Shown here: positions 1 through 10,232 of the stretch, one piece after another | Layout: the number at the start of each line of letters is the position of its first letter | How positions within the stretch are numbered: position 1 is the stretch's first letter | Assembly (NCBI RefSeq): GCF_003112575.1 | Contig: NZ_BEWC01000005.1 | Location: 558,001-622,000, forward strand | DNA length: 64,000 nt | Source of the DNA: Streptomyces ardesiacus | Lineage (GTDB): Bacteria > Actinomycetota > Actinomycetes > Streptomycetales > Streptomycetaceae | Direction: 5' to 3' | Translations under genes and position numbers: made by a program | Notes under the pieces: model-generated | The model's database searches: none | What the model saw: only the letters and a program-made list of their open reading frames with translations | Told to the model about the DNA's origin: nothing

Positions 1-1
1 C

Positions 2-151
2 CCGGAGGCGGAGAGCGGACGGGGTCTGTGTCTCATCCGGGAGCTCGCCGACCACGTCCACATCGGGAGTGCGCCGGGGCGCGCGGGTGCCGTGGTGAGC
101 TTCGACAAGATCCTCAAGTGGCGCGAGAACGCGCCGCTGGTGGCGGTCTGA
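2..151 (+). CDS. C-terminal end of a GHKL-type regulatory ATPase (anti-sigma-like), partial
   Basis: Only the last 49 codons are inside the window; the frame is open from the first bases to a TGA. The residues ESGRGLCLIRELAD match the G2 box (GxGL) and following helix of the HATPase_c fold used by RsbW/SpoIIAB-type serine kinases, and GRAGAVVSF fits the closing strand. Streptomycetes carry many such stand-alone ATP-binding proteins that usually sequester sigma factors or STAS partners. No start, N box or partner can be seen here, so the regulated target is unknown. A strong hairpin follows the stop. Confidence 0.65.
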   Translation, partial: PEAESGRGLCLIRELADHVHIGSAPGRAGAVVSFDKILKWRENAPLVAV

Positions 152-175
152 CGGGCACAGCCGCGCGGGAACGCC

Positions 176-207
176 GACGGCCGGGCACCACGCGGTGCCC
201 GGCCGTC
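176..207. terminator. Bidirectional hairpin terminator
   Basis: A perfect 14-bp stem (GACGGCCGGGCACC with its complement) closes a 4-nt loop, ACGC. It lies between two convergent genes, the regulatory ATPase on the plus strand and the aminopeptidase on the minus strand, and probably stops both. No U-tract is present, as is usual in Streptomyces. Confidence 0.7.
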
Positions 208-217
208 GTACGACGGG

Positions 218-1711
218 TCAGCCCTTCAGCGCGGCCATCCACTCCTCGACCTCGTCCGAGCGGCGCGGCAGGCCGGCGGACAGGTTCCGGTTGCCGTCGG
301 CGGTGACGAGGATGTCGTCCTCGATGCGCACGCCGATGCCCCGGTACTCCTCGGGCACGGTCAGGTCGTCGGCCTGGAAGTACAGCCCCGGCTCGACGGT
401 GAGCACCATGCCGGGCTCCAGCGTGCCGTCCACGTACGACTCCACGCGCGCCGCGGCGCAGTCGTGGACGTCCATGCCGAGCATGTGACCGGTGCCGTGC
501 AGCGTCCAGCGCCGCTGCAGGCCCAGCTCGAGGACGCGCTCGACGGGACCCTCGACCAGACCCCACTCGACGAGCCGCTCGGCCAGCACGCGCTGGGAGG
601 CGTCGTGGAAGTCGCGGTACTTGGCGCCCGGCTTCACCGCCGCGATGCCGGCCTCCTGCGCGTCGTACACGGCGTCGTAGATCTTCTTCTGCAGCTCGCT
701 GTAGCGGCCGTTGATCGGCAGGGTGCGCGTGACGTCGGCGGTGTAGTAGGTGTGCGTCTCCACGCCGGCGTCGAGCAGCAGCAGGTCGCCGGAGCGGACC
801 GGGCCGTCGTTGCGGACCCAGTGCAGGGTGCAGGCGTGCGGTCCCGCGGCGCAGATGGAGCCGTAACCGACGTCGTTGCCCTCGACGCGCGCGCGGAGGA
901 AGAAGGTGCCCTCGATGTAGCGCTCGCTGGTCGCCTCGGCCTTGTCGAGGACCTTCACGACGTCCTCGAAGCCGCGCACGGTGGAGTCGACGGCCTTCTG
1001 CAGCTCGCCGATCTCGAAATCGTCCTTGACCAGGCGGGCCTCGGAGAGGAAGACGCGCAGTTCCTCGTCGTGCTCGGCGGTGACCTTGTCGGCCAGGGCC
1101 GCCTCGATGCCGGCGTCGTAGCCGCGCACGACACGCACCGGGCCGGTGGCCTCGCGCAGGGCGTCGGCCAGTTCGCGCACGTCGGAGGCGGGGATGCCGT
1201 ACAGCTTCTCGGCCTCGGTGAGGGAGTGGCGGCGGCCGACCCACAGCTCGCCCTGCCCGTTCAGCCAGAACTCGCCGTTCTCGCGGTTCGAGCGCGGCAG
1301 CAGGTAGATCGTCGCGGTGTGGCCCTCGCCCCGGGGCTCCAGGACGAGGACGCCGTCCTCGGTCTGGTTGCCGGTCAGGTAGGCGTACTCGACCGAGGCG
1401 CGGAAGGAGTACTCCGTGTCGTTGGAGCGGGTCTTCAGGTTGCCCGCGGGGATCACCAGGCGCTCGCCGGGGAAGCGGGCCGACAGCGCGGCGCGGCGGG
1501 CGGCGGTCTCGGCGGCCTGGGCGATCGGCTCCAGGTCGCGCAGCTCCGTGTCGGCCCAGCCGGACTTCATGTTCTCGCCCAGTTCGTCGGACACGCCCGG
1601 GTACAGGCCGTTCTTGCGCTGCTTGATGGGCTCCTCGGTCTCGGTCTCCGGGCCCGCTGCGTCAGCAGCAAGATCAGATACTGCCGGGTTGAGCTCCTCC
1701 GCCACGGTCAT
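218..1711 (-). CDS. pepP: Xaa-Pro aminopeptidase (aminopeptidase P, M24B)
   Basis: A 497-residue dinuclear metallopeptidase predicted to remove N-terminal residues before proline in the cytoplasm. An aminopeptidase-P N-terminal domain spans about residues 70-200 and the creatinase/prolidase pita-bread fold about 235-480. The five metal ligands are visible: D314 (LLLDAG), D326 (YTADVTR), H409 (GTGHMLGMDVHD), E440 (TVEPGLYF) and E464 (RIEDD). The length fits the long actinobacterial PepP form with a 50-residue N-terminal extension. The ATG is preceded by AGGAGG at good spacing. It is a single-gene unit, convergent with the ATPase upstream in the window and tandem with the PP2C-like gene. Confidence 0.93.
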   Translation of the reverse strand: MTVAEELNPAVSDLAADAAGPETETEEPIKQRKNGLYPGVSDELGENMKSGWADTELRDLEPIAQAAETAARRAALSARFPGERLVIPAGNLKTRSNDTEYSFRASVEYAYLTGNQTEDGVLVLEPRGEGHTATIYLLPRSNRENGEFWLNGQGELWVGRRHSLTEAEKLYGIPASDVRELADALREATGPVRVVRGYDAGIEAALADKVTAEHDEELRVFLSEARLVKDDFEIGELQKAVDSTVRGFEDVVKVLDKAEATSERYIEGTFFLRARVEGNDVGYGSICAAGPHACTLHWVRNDGPVRSGDLLLLDAGVETHTYYTADVTRTLPINGRYSELQKKIYDAVYDAQEAGIAAVKPGAKYRDFHDASQRVLAERLVEWGLVEGPVERVLELGLQRRWTLHGTGHMLGMDVHDCAAARVESYVDGTLEPGMVLTVEPGLYFQADDLTVPEEYRGIGVRIEDDILVTADGNRNLSAGLPRRSDEVEEWMAALKG

Positions 1712-1848
1712 CCTCCTAGATACGGCACTGGACCACGTCCATCGTACGGTCGTACGGAAGGGGGCCCAGGGGCGAAGGGCCTGTTACGCGAACGCACTAC
1801 CGTCCGTTATGCGTGACGTGCGGGGCGTCAGGAGCGCCGGGGCGTCCG

Positions 1849-3273
1849 TTAATCGAACCGGACCGCCAGCAGGACGACGTCCTCCTCGGAGTCCGCCTCC
1901 GCCTTCCCGCCGGGCAGCACGGTGCGCAGGACGTGCTCGACGACCGCGTCCGGGTCCTGGCGCGCGGCCCGGGGCACACCGGCCGCCGCCGCGTGCAGCC
2001 TGGCGAAGGCGCGGTCGGCCGGGTCGCCGGTGCGGTGCAGCAGGCCGTCGGTGTAGAGCAGAACCGTCTCTCCGGGGTCGGCCTGCAGTTCCACGCTGGG
2101 CGCCTCCCAGCAGGCGAGCATGCCGAGCGGCGCGGAGAGGGAGGTCTCGACGAACTCCGTGCGCCGCTCCCCGATCAGCAGGGGCGGGCTGTGCCCGGCA
2201 CCGGCGAGGGTGATCCGGCGCAGCGCGGGCTCGCAGTAGCCGAACAGCGAGGTGGCCGAGCGGGCGGGCTCGGTGAGCCGCAGCAGCAGCTCCAGGTCGG
2301 ACAGGACGGCGACCGGGTCCTCGCCCTCCATCACGGCGTACGCCCGCAGCGAGGCGCGCAGCCGGCCCATCGCGGCGACCGCGCTGGGCCCCGACCCGGT
2401 GACGGAGCCGACGGCGAGACCGAGGGCGGCGTCCGGCAGCGGCAGCGCGTCGTACCAGTCGCCCCCGCCGCGCGGACCGGTGCGGTGCCGGGCGGCGAGC
2501 TGCACACCGGGCACCCGGGGGAGGCGGGAGGGCAGCAGCTCCTCGGTCATCGTCGCCATGGCGGCGCGGGTGCGCTCGACCTCCAGGAGGCGGGTCAGGT
2601 GCCGCGCGGCGTGGCGGGCGTACAGCCCGGCGAGGTGGCGCTGCCGCTCGCCCGGTTCGGCGGGCTCGTCGTAGAGCCACACGGCGGCGCCGAGGCGCCC
2701 GGTGTCCTCGGCGCGGAGGGGGAGGGTGTAGCTGGCGGCATAGCCGAGGCGGGCGGCGACCTCGCGGTGGCGCGGGTCGAGGGTCTTCTCGGCGAGCAGG
2801 TCGGGTTCGGCGATGCCGTCCTCGTCGACCGGGAGTCCGTCCAGGATCCGCCCGTGGGGCAGGCACCCGCGGGGCACGGTCTCGATGTGGCCGAGGTCGG
2901 CGCGGGCGAGGCCGAGGCCGACGGTGGTGTCGGGGCCGAGTCCGTCGGCCGGTTCCAGCACGACGAGTCCGCGCCGGGCGCCGGCCAGGGCGGCTCCGGC
3001 GCGCAGCAGTTCCTGGAGGCCGTCGGCGAGGGTGTCCGTGCGGACCAGGCGTTCGGTCAGTTCGTGCAGGGTCGTCAGGTCCGAGACCCAGCCGGCGAGG
3101 CGGTCCTGGAGCAGGGCGCCGGGGGCGCAGGAGGTGTCCGCGCCGGCGGCGGCGTCCGTCGTGGGGGGTCCGGTCGCCGGGGAGGTGTCCGCGGCGGTGG
3201 ACGCGACAGTGTGTGCGGGGGACGGAACCGTTGAATCGATTCCGGCCACTTTCGCAGGGTGCGGGGCGGTCAT
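1849..3273 (-). CDS. GAF / PP2C (SpoIIE-type) phosphatase-like protein, possibly degenerate
   Basis: A 474-residue protein with a low-complexity N terminus, a GAF-like sensor region (about 60-230) and a PP2C/SpoIIE domain (about 245-470). In bacteria this architecture dephosphorylates STAS anti-anti-sigma factors in response to a ligand. The metal motifs GGDWYD (270-275), YTDG and the final ED are present. The usual GDVxGHG motif reads GSVTGSG (289-295), so one manganese-binding aspartate is a serine, and catalysis may be weak or lost. It could act as a scaffold instead. No STAS gene is adjacent. Confidence 0.85.
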   Translation of the reverse strand: MTAPHPAKVAGIDSTVPSPAHTVASTAADTSPATGPPTTDAAAGADTSCAPGALLQDRLAGWVSDLTTLHELTERLVRTDTLADGLQELLRAGAALAGARRGLVVLEPADGLGPDTTVGLGLARADLGHIETVPRGCLPHGRILDGLPVDEDGIAEPDLLAEKTLDPRHREVAARLGYAASYTLPLRAEDTGRLGAAVWLYDEPAEPGERQRHLAGLYARHAARHLTRLLEVERTRAAMATMTEELLPSRLPRVPGVQLAARHRTGPRGGGDWYDALPLPDAALGLAVGSVTGSGPSAVAAMGRLRASLRAYAVMEGEDPVAVLSDLELLLRLTEPARSATSLFGYCEPALRRITLAGAGHSPPLLIGERRTEFVETSLSAPLGMLACWEAPSVELQADPGETVLLYTDGLLHRTGDPADRAFARLHAAAAGVPRAARQDPDAVVEHVLRTVLPGGKAEADSEEDVVLLAVRFD

Positions 3274-3932
3274 GGCGTCCGGCCGTTCGACCGGCGCTTA
3301 CTGCTCAAAAGCATCGCAAACCCCCATGTCCTTCTGCGCCGCCGGCAGTGTCTCCACATGTACACGCACTCGTAAGGGGATGTCCAGCATTGTCCTGCGG
3401 GGATTCCTGGTGTCCGTGAGGTGGGAGCGGACTCCTCCTCGACCTCTTGCGGAAATGCGAAATTGGCTTGAAACTGCCCCAGAGGACGGCTTGTTGCGGT
3501 CGACTGGGGGTGCTTCACGGAGCGTCACAGCGGTCGTGATGGGTACGTACTCGGAGAAGGCCGGGGGTGGTTGGGGGCCACCTGGGAACCTGGCGACGGA
3601 CCCGGGCGTCCTATCCACCGACGACCGTGCCCCATCCTCCCGTGGCGGAGGCGGAGAGAAATACGCGCGACGACAAACGCCATACTTCGCCACCCCCGCG
3701 CCACTCCCATGCTTGTGACAGACGCGGTGGCCGGACCGTCACGGACGCAGTCAGTGCTCGACCCACAGGGGTTTCCCTTGCCCTTGGCGGAGGTGTTCCC
3801 GGGGATCCCCCCGCGGGGGCGTTTCCCGGCAGGGGTGTGATGCGCCACCAGCAACGCACAGCGAAGTGATCGACACATGGTGTGAAGTGACCACGGTGTT
3901 GCCAGGCGTGCAACGGAAAGGAACGAGCGCTC
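3274..3932. other. 659-bp divergent intergenic region
   Basis: It separates the divergently transcribed PP2C-like and primase-like genes. Short open frames exist on both strands, but none shows Streptomyces codon bias together with a ribosome site, and none gives a recognisable protein. It is less G/C-biased than the flanking genes, consistent with promoter DNA for both. The plus-strand gene has AGGAACGAGCGCTC just before its ATG. Confidence 0.5.
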
Positions 3933-4598
3933 ATGCGCGAGATCCTCGGAAGGCGACGCAGGCTGCTGTCCCCGCACGACGACGGGCGGCCTGAGCTGAT
4001 CGGCGCGGCCCTGACCTACGCGACGCAATGGCAGTGGCCCGTACTCCCGGGCGCGGCGGCCGACCCGCGGGCACGGTCGCGCTGCGCCTGCCCCGACCCC
4101 GAGTGCACGGTGCCGGGCGCGCATCCCTTCGACCCCGGTCTCCTCGCGGCGACCACCGACGGCCGCATGGTGCGCTGGTGGTGGGCCAACCGGCCGGCCG
4201 CCCCGATCGTCCTGGCCACCGGGGGCGCCGCCCCGTGCGCCGTCTCCCTGCCCGCCCTGCCGGCGGCCCGCGCGCTCGCCGCGCTCGACCGCGCCGGGAT
4301 GCGGCTCGGCCCGGTCGTCGCCTCGCCCCACCGCTGGGCGCTGCTGGTCAGGCCGTACTCCATGGAGCAGTTGGGCGAGCTGCTCTACGCCAAGGACTTC
4401 GTCCCCGGCTCCCTGCGCTTCCACGGCGAGGGCGGCTACCTGGCACTGCCCCCGTCCGAGACCGGTGCCGGCGCCGTCCGCTGGGAGCGGGCGCCGCTGC
4501 CCGGCTCCGCCGCGCCCTGGGTGCCGGACGTGGAGGCCGTGGTGGACGCGGTGGTCGACGTCCTCACTCGTACGGGTGTGAGCGCGCCCGAGTTGTAG
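3933..4598 (+). CDS. Bifunctional primase/polymerase (prim-pol, AEP) N-terminal-like protein
   Basis: A 221-residue protein related to the archaeo-eukaryotic primase N-terminal domain found in many Streptomyces stand-alone proteins. The Cys-rich segment CACPDPECTVPGAHP corresponds to the family's C-x-C...C...GKHP signature. SPHRW could be the s-x-H motif, and GEGGYLALPPS resembles the late GGYxVxPPS motif. At the position where active prim-pols carry hhDhD, this protein reads CAVSLPAL with no Asp pair. It may therefore bind nucleic acid or nucleotides without polymerising. The ATG follows GGAAAGGAACGAG. It is probably cotranscribed with the next gene, whose start lies 56 bp downstream. Confidence 0.7.
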   Translation: MREILGRRRRLLSPHDDGRPELIGAALTYATQWQWPVLPGAAADPRARSRCACPDPECTVPGAHPFDPGLLAATTDGRMVRWWWANRPAAPIVLATGGAAPCAVSLPALPAARALAALDRAGMRLGPVVASPHRWALLVRPYSMEQLGELLYAKDFVPGSLRFHGEGGYLALPPSETGAGAVRWERAPLPGSAAPWVPDVEAVVDAVVDVLTRTGVSAPEL

Positions 4599-4654
4599 GG
4601 GGCGTCCGGCGCGCGCCGGGCCCGGGCCCGCTCGGCGCCGTTATCGTCCGCCCC

Positions 4655-5344
4655 ATGCCGCTTCATGCGCCGCTTCACGCGGGGGAGCACCGTGCCGTCG
4701 GACCGCGCCGCGCCCGGTCGCGCCGCGCCGGGCCGGACCGTCCGCGGATCCGTCTGTACGGGCTCGTGGGCGTCGTCGTGTGCGCGGCCGTACTGCCGTT
4801 CGCCGTGGCATCCGCGGGGCCCCCGGGTGACGGGGGCGGGACGTCGCCCGAGACCGTGCCGCTCCTGGCGCGCGGCGGTGACGGCAAGGCGCCCGCGTCC
4901 CCGGCCACGGCGGAGGACGGGCCCGCCCCGTCCGCGCTGCCGCCCGGACCCGCGCTCGCCGCGCGCTGCGGCCCGGAACTCACCTCCCCCGCGGGCGTAG
5001 AGGCGCAGACCTGTGTCCTGGCCAGGGGAGCGGAGACCTGGGCGCGTACCTCCTACCGCAACGCCACCGGCGGCCCGATCGAGTCCGTACTGAGCCTCAT
5101 GGGTCCCGAGGGGCGCAGCGTGCGGATGCGCTGTGCGGTGAGCGCCGAGGACGCGCCGGACCTCTGCGAGACGCCGCCGGACACCGGGAGCGGGGCCAGG
5201 GGCGGACTGGCGGGGTACACGGCGGTCGCGGAGTTCGCGCGCCGGGCCGGGTACGGGCCGCTGCTGCTGCGTGCCGGGAGCGGTGGAGGGGCCGGGAGCG
5301 GCGGTGGCGCCGGGAGCAACTCACCTGTGCAAACGGCGCGTTGA
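4655..5344 (+). CDS. Single-pass membrane or secreted protein of unknown function
   Basis: I do not recognise a family. The 229-residue product has a basic N terminus rich in Arg and His, one hydrophobic segment (LYGLVGVVVCAAVLPFAVASA, about residues 36-56) and a long extracytoplasmic part. A Gly/Pro/Ala-rich linker leads to a domain with four Cys (about residues 105-180: CGPE, TCVL, RCAV, LCET) that could form two disulfides. It ends in a Gly/Ser-rich tail. The chosen ATG is the first in frame after the primase-like gene; upstream start codons would overlap that gene. Likely an anchored extracytoplasmic domain of unknown role. Confidence 0.65.
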   Translation: MPLHAPLHAGEHRAVGPRRARSRRAGPDRPRIRLYGLVGVVVCAAVLPFAVASAGPPGDGGGTSPETVPLLARGGDGKAPASPATAEDGPAPSALPPGPALAARCGPELTSPAGVEAQTCVLARGAETWARTSYRNATGGPIESVLSLMGPEGRSVRMRCAVSAEDAPDLCETPPDTGSGARGGLAGYTAVAEFARRAGYGPLLLRAGSGGGAGSGGGAGSNSPVQTAR

Positions 5345-5526
5345 CGGGCGACTGCGGTGAGTGCACGATCCGGCGCACGGAAAGACCCGGTTGCTGGCGA
5401 CGGGGGATGCACCAGCAACCGGGCTACTGGAACGGTAACAAGAGATCGGCGGTTAGCAAATTCGATCTCCTGTTTCCGGTCACCGACTGGCCTGTCTTCG
5501 GGGGGAGTTGTGACCGGTATCACGCG

Positions 5527-5580
5527 CCCGGGGCCGCCGCTCCGGCTGACCGGTCGGTCAGCGGGGGCGGCGGCCCCGGG
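5527..5580 (-). terminator. Hairpin terminator of the SEC-C gene
   Basis: A perfect 14-bp outer stem (CCCGGGGCCGCCGC and its complement) encloses 26 nt that contain a smaller inner repeat (CTGACCGGTCGGTCAG). It lies 10 bp after the minus-strand stop codon and also faces the end of the plus-strand membrane-protein gene, so it may act in both directions. Confidence 0.7.
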
Positions 5581-5589
5581 GGCCGTGCG

Positions 5590-6555
5590 TCAGCTGAGCG
5601 TGACCTGGCGGTTGGTCAGACCACCGCGTGCCCGGCGCTCGTCGTGCGTGAGCGGGGCCTCAGCGGCCAGCGCCTCGGCGAGCCGCTCGGCGAACTCCGC
5701 GGCCGGCTTCTCGATGTCCTGGGCGGTGACCCCGCTCGGCAGGTCCCACACCGGCACGGTGAGCCCGTGGGCCCGGAACGAGCCGACGAGACGGGTGCCC
5801 TCGCCGAGGGACGACCCGCCCGCGGCGTGCAGCCGGGCAAGGGCGTCCAGAAGGCGCTCCTCCTCGTGCGGCATGACCCACCGCAGGTGGTTCTTGTCCG
5901 GCGTCTCGCACCAGTAGGCGGCGTCGACGCCCTGCAGCCGGACGGTCGGGATGGCCGCGGCGTTGGCCCGCTCCAGGGAGGCGGTGACGTCCGGTGTGGC
6001 GTTGTCCGGGTCCGGCACCCAGAACTCGAATCCCGAGCGCACCTCCGGCTCGAAGGCGCCCTCGGGTGCGAGCAGGTCCTGCAGCCGGGGCCCGTCGGCC
6101 GGCGCGCGGCGCCCCTGCACCGGGGTGCCCGGCTTGGCGGTCAGCGCCCGCGCGAGGGTGTCGGCGAGGTCGCGGCTGATGTCGCCCGACGCCGTGTCGT
6201 TCTGCAGGCCGAGCAGGACCGAGCCGTCGTCGCGGCGCAGGGCAGGCCAGGCCATCGGCAGCACCGTGGCCAGCGTGACGGAGGGGACGCCCTCGGGCAG
6301 GCCGTCCCGCAGGGTCAGCTCGACCGTCGCCGCCGGCACCAGCTCCCGCAGCGCCACCCAGTCGCACTCGCCGGCCAGCCCCTCGAACGGGCGCTGCACC
6401 AGCGCGGTCGTGGCCTGCGCGGCATTCCGGCCGTGACAGGCCTTGTACCGCCGGCCGCTGCCGCAGGGGCAGGGCTCGCGGGCGCCGACGACCGGGACCT
6501 CGGCATCGTCGAGCTGGGGCCGCTTGGCCTTGGTCTGGGGTCGCTTCTTGGCCAT
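5590..6555 (-). CDS. SEC-C motif protein (DUF5926 family)
   Basis: A 321-residue actinobacterial protein of unknown function. Residues 28-41 read PCPCGSGRRYKACH, a SEC-C zinc-binding motif like the one at the C terminus of SecA that contacts SecB and ribosomes. Here it is N-terminal, after a Lys/Arg-rich start (MAKKRPQTKAKRPQ). The rest is an alpha/beta domain without a motif I can assign. DUF5926 is the family name I associate with this layout; I could not confirm it. The ATG has GGGAG upstream at 10 nt. Confidence 0.8.
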   Translation of the reverse strand: MAKKRPQTKAKRPQLDDAEVPVVGAREPCPCGSGRRYKACHGRNAAQATTALVQRPFEGLAGECDWVALRELVPAATVELTLRDGLPEGVPSVTLATVLPMAWPALRRDDGSVLLGLQNDTASGDISRDLADTLARALTAKPGTPVQGRRAPADGPRLQDLLAPEGAFEPEVRSGFEFWVPDPDNATPDVTASLERANAAAIPTVRLQGVDAAYWCETPDKNHLRWVMPHEEERLLDALARLHAAGGSSLGEGTRLVGSFRAHGLTVPVWDLPSGVTAQDIEKPAAEFAERLAEALAAEAPLTHDERRARGGLTNRQVTLS

Positions 6556-6732
6556 CGTGGGTGTCTCCCGGTTACGGCTCTACTCGTACGGGCGCGAGCC
6601 TAGCCGCTCCGGCCCCGGCCGACGGGAAGCTGTGGACGACGGGGCCGCCTGTGGACAACTCGCCGTCGGCTGCCGGGTCGTACCGCCTGTCCCGGCCCGC
6701 TCCGGGCGCGTGCCGCCGGAGCGGCCCGGGGA

Positions 6733-7284
6733 TCAGCCCAGGTCGTCGAAGGCGTCCGCGAAGTCCAGGCCGGGGATCTCCGAGACCGCCGGTGCCGAGA
6801 TGCGGGAGGCGAAGTCGTCCCGCCGGTGCCCGGCGTCCGGGTCGTGCACGTCGTCGTGGACGACGACCCAGACCGTGACCTCTCCGCGGGCGTCGTCCCG
6901 TACGCCCCAGTCGTCGGCGAGCGCCGTGATGATGTTCAGCCCGCGGCCGCCGTGCGCGGTGACCGAGGGGGTCGCCGGAGCCGGGCGGGTCGGGCCGCCG
7001 CCGTCCGTGACCTCCACGAGCAGCCGGCCGCCCGCGTCCACCTGCCACGCGGCGCGGACGTCGCCGTCCCCGGCCAGGGCGTCGCCCAGCGGCCGACCGT
7101 GCTTGCAGGCATTGCTCAACAGTTCGGACAGGACCAGTACAGCGTCGTCGATGACCGATTCCGCCACGCCGTTTCTGCGCAACTGATCACGCATACGGTG
7201 CCTTGCTCGCCCCACGCCCGCAGGGCCATGGGGCACGGCCATGCTCGACGACGTGGGCACCTCCTGTGCCACCACCAACGCCAC
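6733..7284 (-). CDS. GHKL-type ATP-binding regulatory protein (RsbW-like serine kinase/anti-sigma candidate)
   Basis: A 183-residue HATPase_c protein. The N box is LSELLSNACKHG, the G1 box EVTDGGG and the G2 box AHGGRGLNII. These are the three ATP-binding motifs of RsbW/SpoIIAB anti-sigma kinases and of the many stand-alone streptomycete homologues. I chose the GTG start giving VALVVAQEV because AAAGGAGG sits 7 nt upstream; a longer frame exists but lacks a ribosome site. A C-terminal tail of about 45 residues is Asp-rich. No sigma factor or STAS gene adjoins it, so its partner is unknown. Confidence 0.85.
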   Translation of the reverse strand: MALVVAQEVPTSSSMAVPHGPAGVGRARHRMRDQLRRNGVAESVIDDAVLVLSELLSNACKHGRPLGDALAGDGDVRAAWQVDAGGRLLVEVTDGGGPTRPAPATPSVTAHGGRGLNIITALADDWGVRDDARGEVTVWVVVHDDVHDPDAGHRRDDFASRISAPAVSEIPGLDFADAFDDLG

Positions 7285-7542
7285 CCCCGAGACCTCCTTT
7301 GCCCCACGCCACGGAGTGGATGCCCCCTCGCTCGGAGCCGGAAACCGGCCGATCCTCCTCCGGTGACGCATTCGACACGACCGAACACGCACCGAACGCG
7401 CCGGAGCACTCCCTGTAGTCGCATGGCTGGATCCGGACGGTGAGGCCGGGGGGTGGAAGCGGGCGGCGGCCGGTCGCCGGAAGCGTGGCCGGGCTGCCGG
7501 CCGACGGCCGCGGACGGGCCGGCGGGCCGGGCGGTCGGCGGA

Positions 7543-8370
7543 TCAGCGGCCCAGGTGGTCCAGGACGGCCCGCGGCCGGTTGGTGATGACGGCGTCCACG
7601 CCCAGGCCGACGCAGAGGTCCACGTCGGCCGTCTCGTTCACCGTCCACACGTGCACCTGGTGACCGGCCTGTTTCAGGCGCTCGACGTACGCGGGGTGAT
7701 TGCGCACGATCCGGATCGACGGGCCCGCGATCCGGACACCGGCGGGCAACCGTCCGTCGCGCAGCCGGGGCGAGATGAACTGCATCAGATAGACCGTCGG
7801 CAGCGTCGGCGAGGCGGCCCGTACCCGGTGCAGCGACCGGGCCGAGAAGCTCATCACCCGCACCGGGGACTCCTCGGCCGAGGCCGGGGCATCGAGCCCG
7901 AACCGCTTCAGGAGCAGCAGCAGCCGCTCCTCCACCTGCCCCGCCCAGCGCGTGGGGTGCTTGGTCTCGATGGCCAGCTCCACGCGCCGTCCCGCGTCGG
8001 CGACCAGTTGGAGCAGCCGTTCCAGGGTCAGGACCGAGGTCTCCTCCCGGTCCTCGGGCCGGTGCTCCCAGTCGGGCTGCTCGTCGCGCGTGCGCCAGAA
8101 CTCCCGGGTCCGGCGGGCGCCGAAGTCCAGGGCGGCGAGGTCGGCGAGCTCGAGGGCGGACACCGCGCCGCGGCCGTTCGACGTACGGTTGACGCGCCAG
8201 TCGTGGACGCAGACGAGGTGGCCGTCGGCGGTCAGGCGGACATCGCACTCGAGTGCGTCCGCCCCGTCCTCGATCGCCTTCCGGTACGCGGCCAGGGTGT
8301 GCTCCGGGGCCTCCTCGGAGGCTCCGCGGTGGGCGACGACCTGAGTCCGGTGCTGTCGTGCGTGGGTCAC
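7543..8370 (-). CDS. Glycerophosphodiester phosphodiesterase
   Basis: A 275-residue GDPD-family TIM barrel that should hydrolyse glycerophosphodiesters to sn-glycerol-3-phosphate and an alcohol. The catalytic and metal residues are visible: AHRG (H14, R15), E41 and D43 in LECDVRLT, H56 in VCVHD, and the later IETKHP glutamate. It has no signal peptide, so it is a cytoplasmic UgpQ-like enzyme. I started at the GTG giving VTHARQHRTQ because the AHRG motif is normally 10-15 residues from the N terminus; a longer frame adds 51 residues unlike the family. Single-gene unit. Confidence 0.9.
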   Translation of the reverse strand: MTHARQHRTQVVAHRGASEEAPEHTLAAYRKAIEDGADALECDVRLTADGHLVCVHDWRVNRTSNGRGAVSALELADLAALDFGARRTREFWRTRDEQPDWEHRPEDREETSVLTLERLLQLVADAGRRVELAIETKHPTRWAGQVEERLLLLLKRFGLDAPASAEESPVRVMSFSARSLHRVRAASPTLPTVYLMQFISPRLRDGRLPAGVRIAGPSIRIVRNHPAYVERLKQAGHQVHVWTVNETADVDLCVGLGVDAVITNRPRAVLDHLGR

Positions 8371-8632
8371 CGCGTCATGGTGCCACCGCGGGCGGGTAGA
8401 CGTGCCATCGGTGGAATCGGCATTGAGTCCGTTTAGTCTTGGATGACCTATGTAAAGGACCGTCGGGGACCCACAGCAACCGCTTATGGTGCCCTGACGG
8501 CCCGTGGGAAAAGCTGATGCCATACAAAATCACCGGCACATCCGTATCGCGCCGGACCGTGGAGCAGCGCGTGAGCGTGGCTGAGCGCGACCAGGGTGAG
8601 CGACAACCAGCCGTGGAGCGAGGAGAAAAGCT

Positions 8633-10111
<1,479 letters not shown>

Positions 10112-10138
10112 CGCCGCTTCCGCAGCACCACGGCCGTT

Positions 10139-10176
10139 CACGTCGCCACCGGGGACCCGCCCCCGGTGGCGACGTG
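10139..10176 (+). terminator. Rho-independent-type hairpin after the HtrA gene
   Basis: A perfect 16-bp stem (CACGTCGCCACCGGGG) closes a 6-nt loop 28 bp downstream of the protease stop codon. The following gene is convergent, so the hairpin may serve both. Confidence 0.75.
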
Positions 10177-10232
10177 CGTCCGGGGGGGCGGGCGGGCGAG
10201 CCGCGGCGACGGGCACCGCCCTCCGCGCGGGG

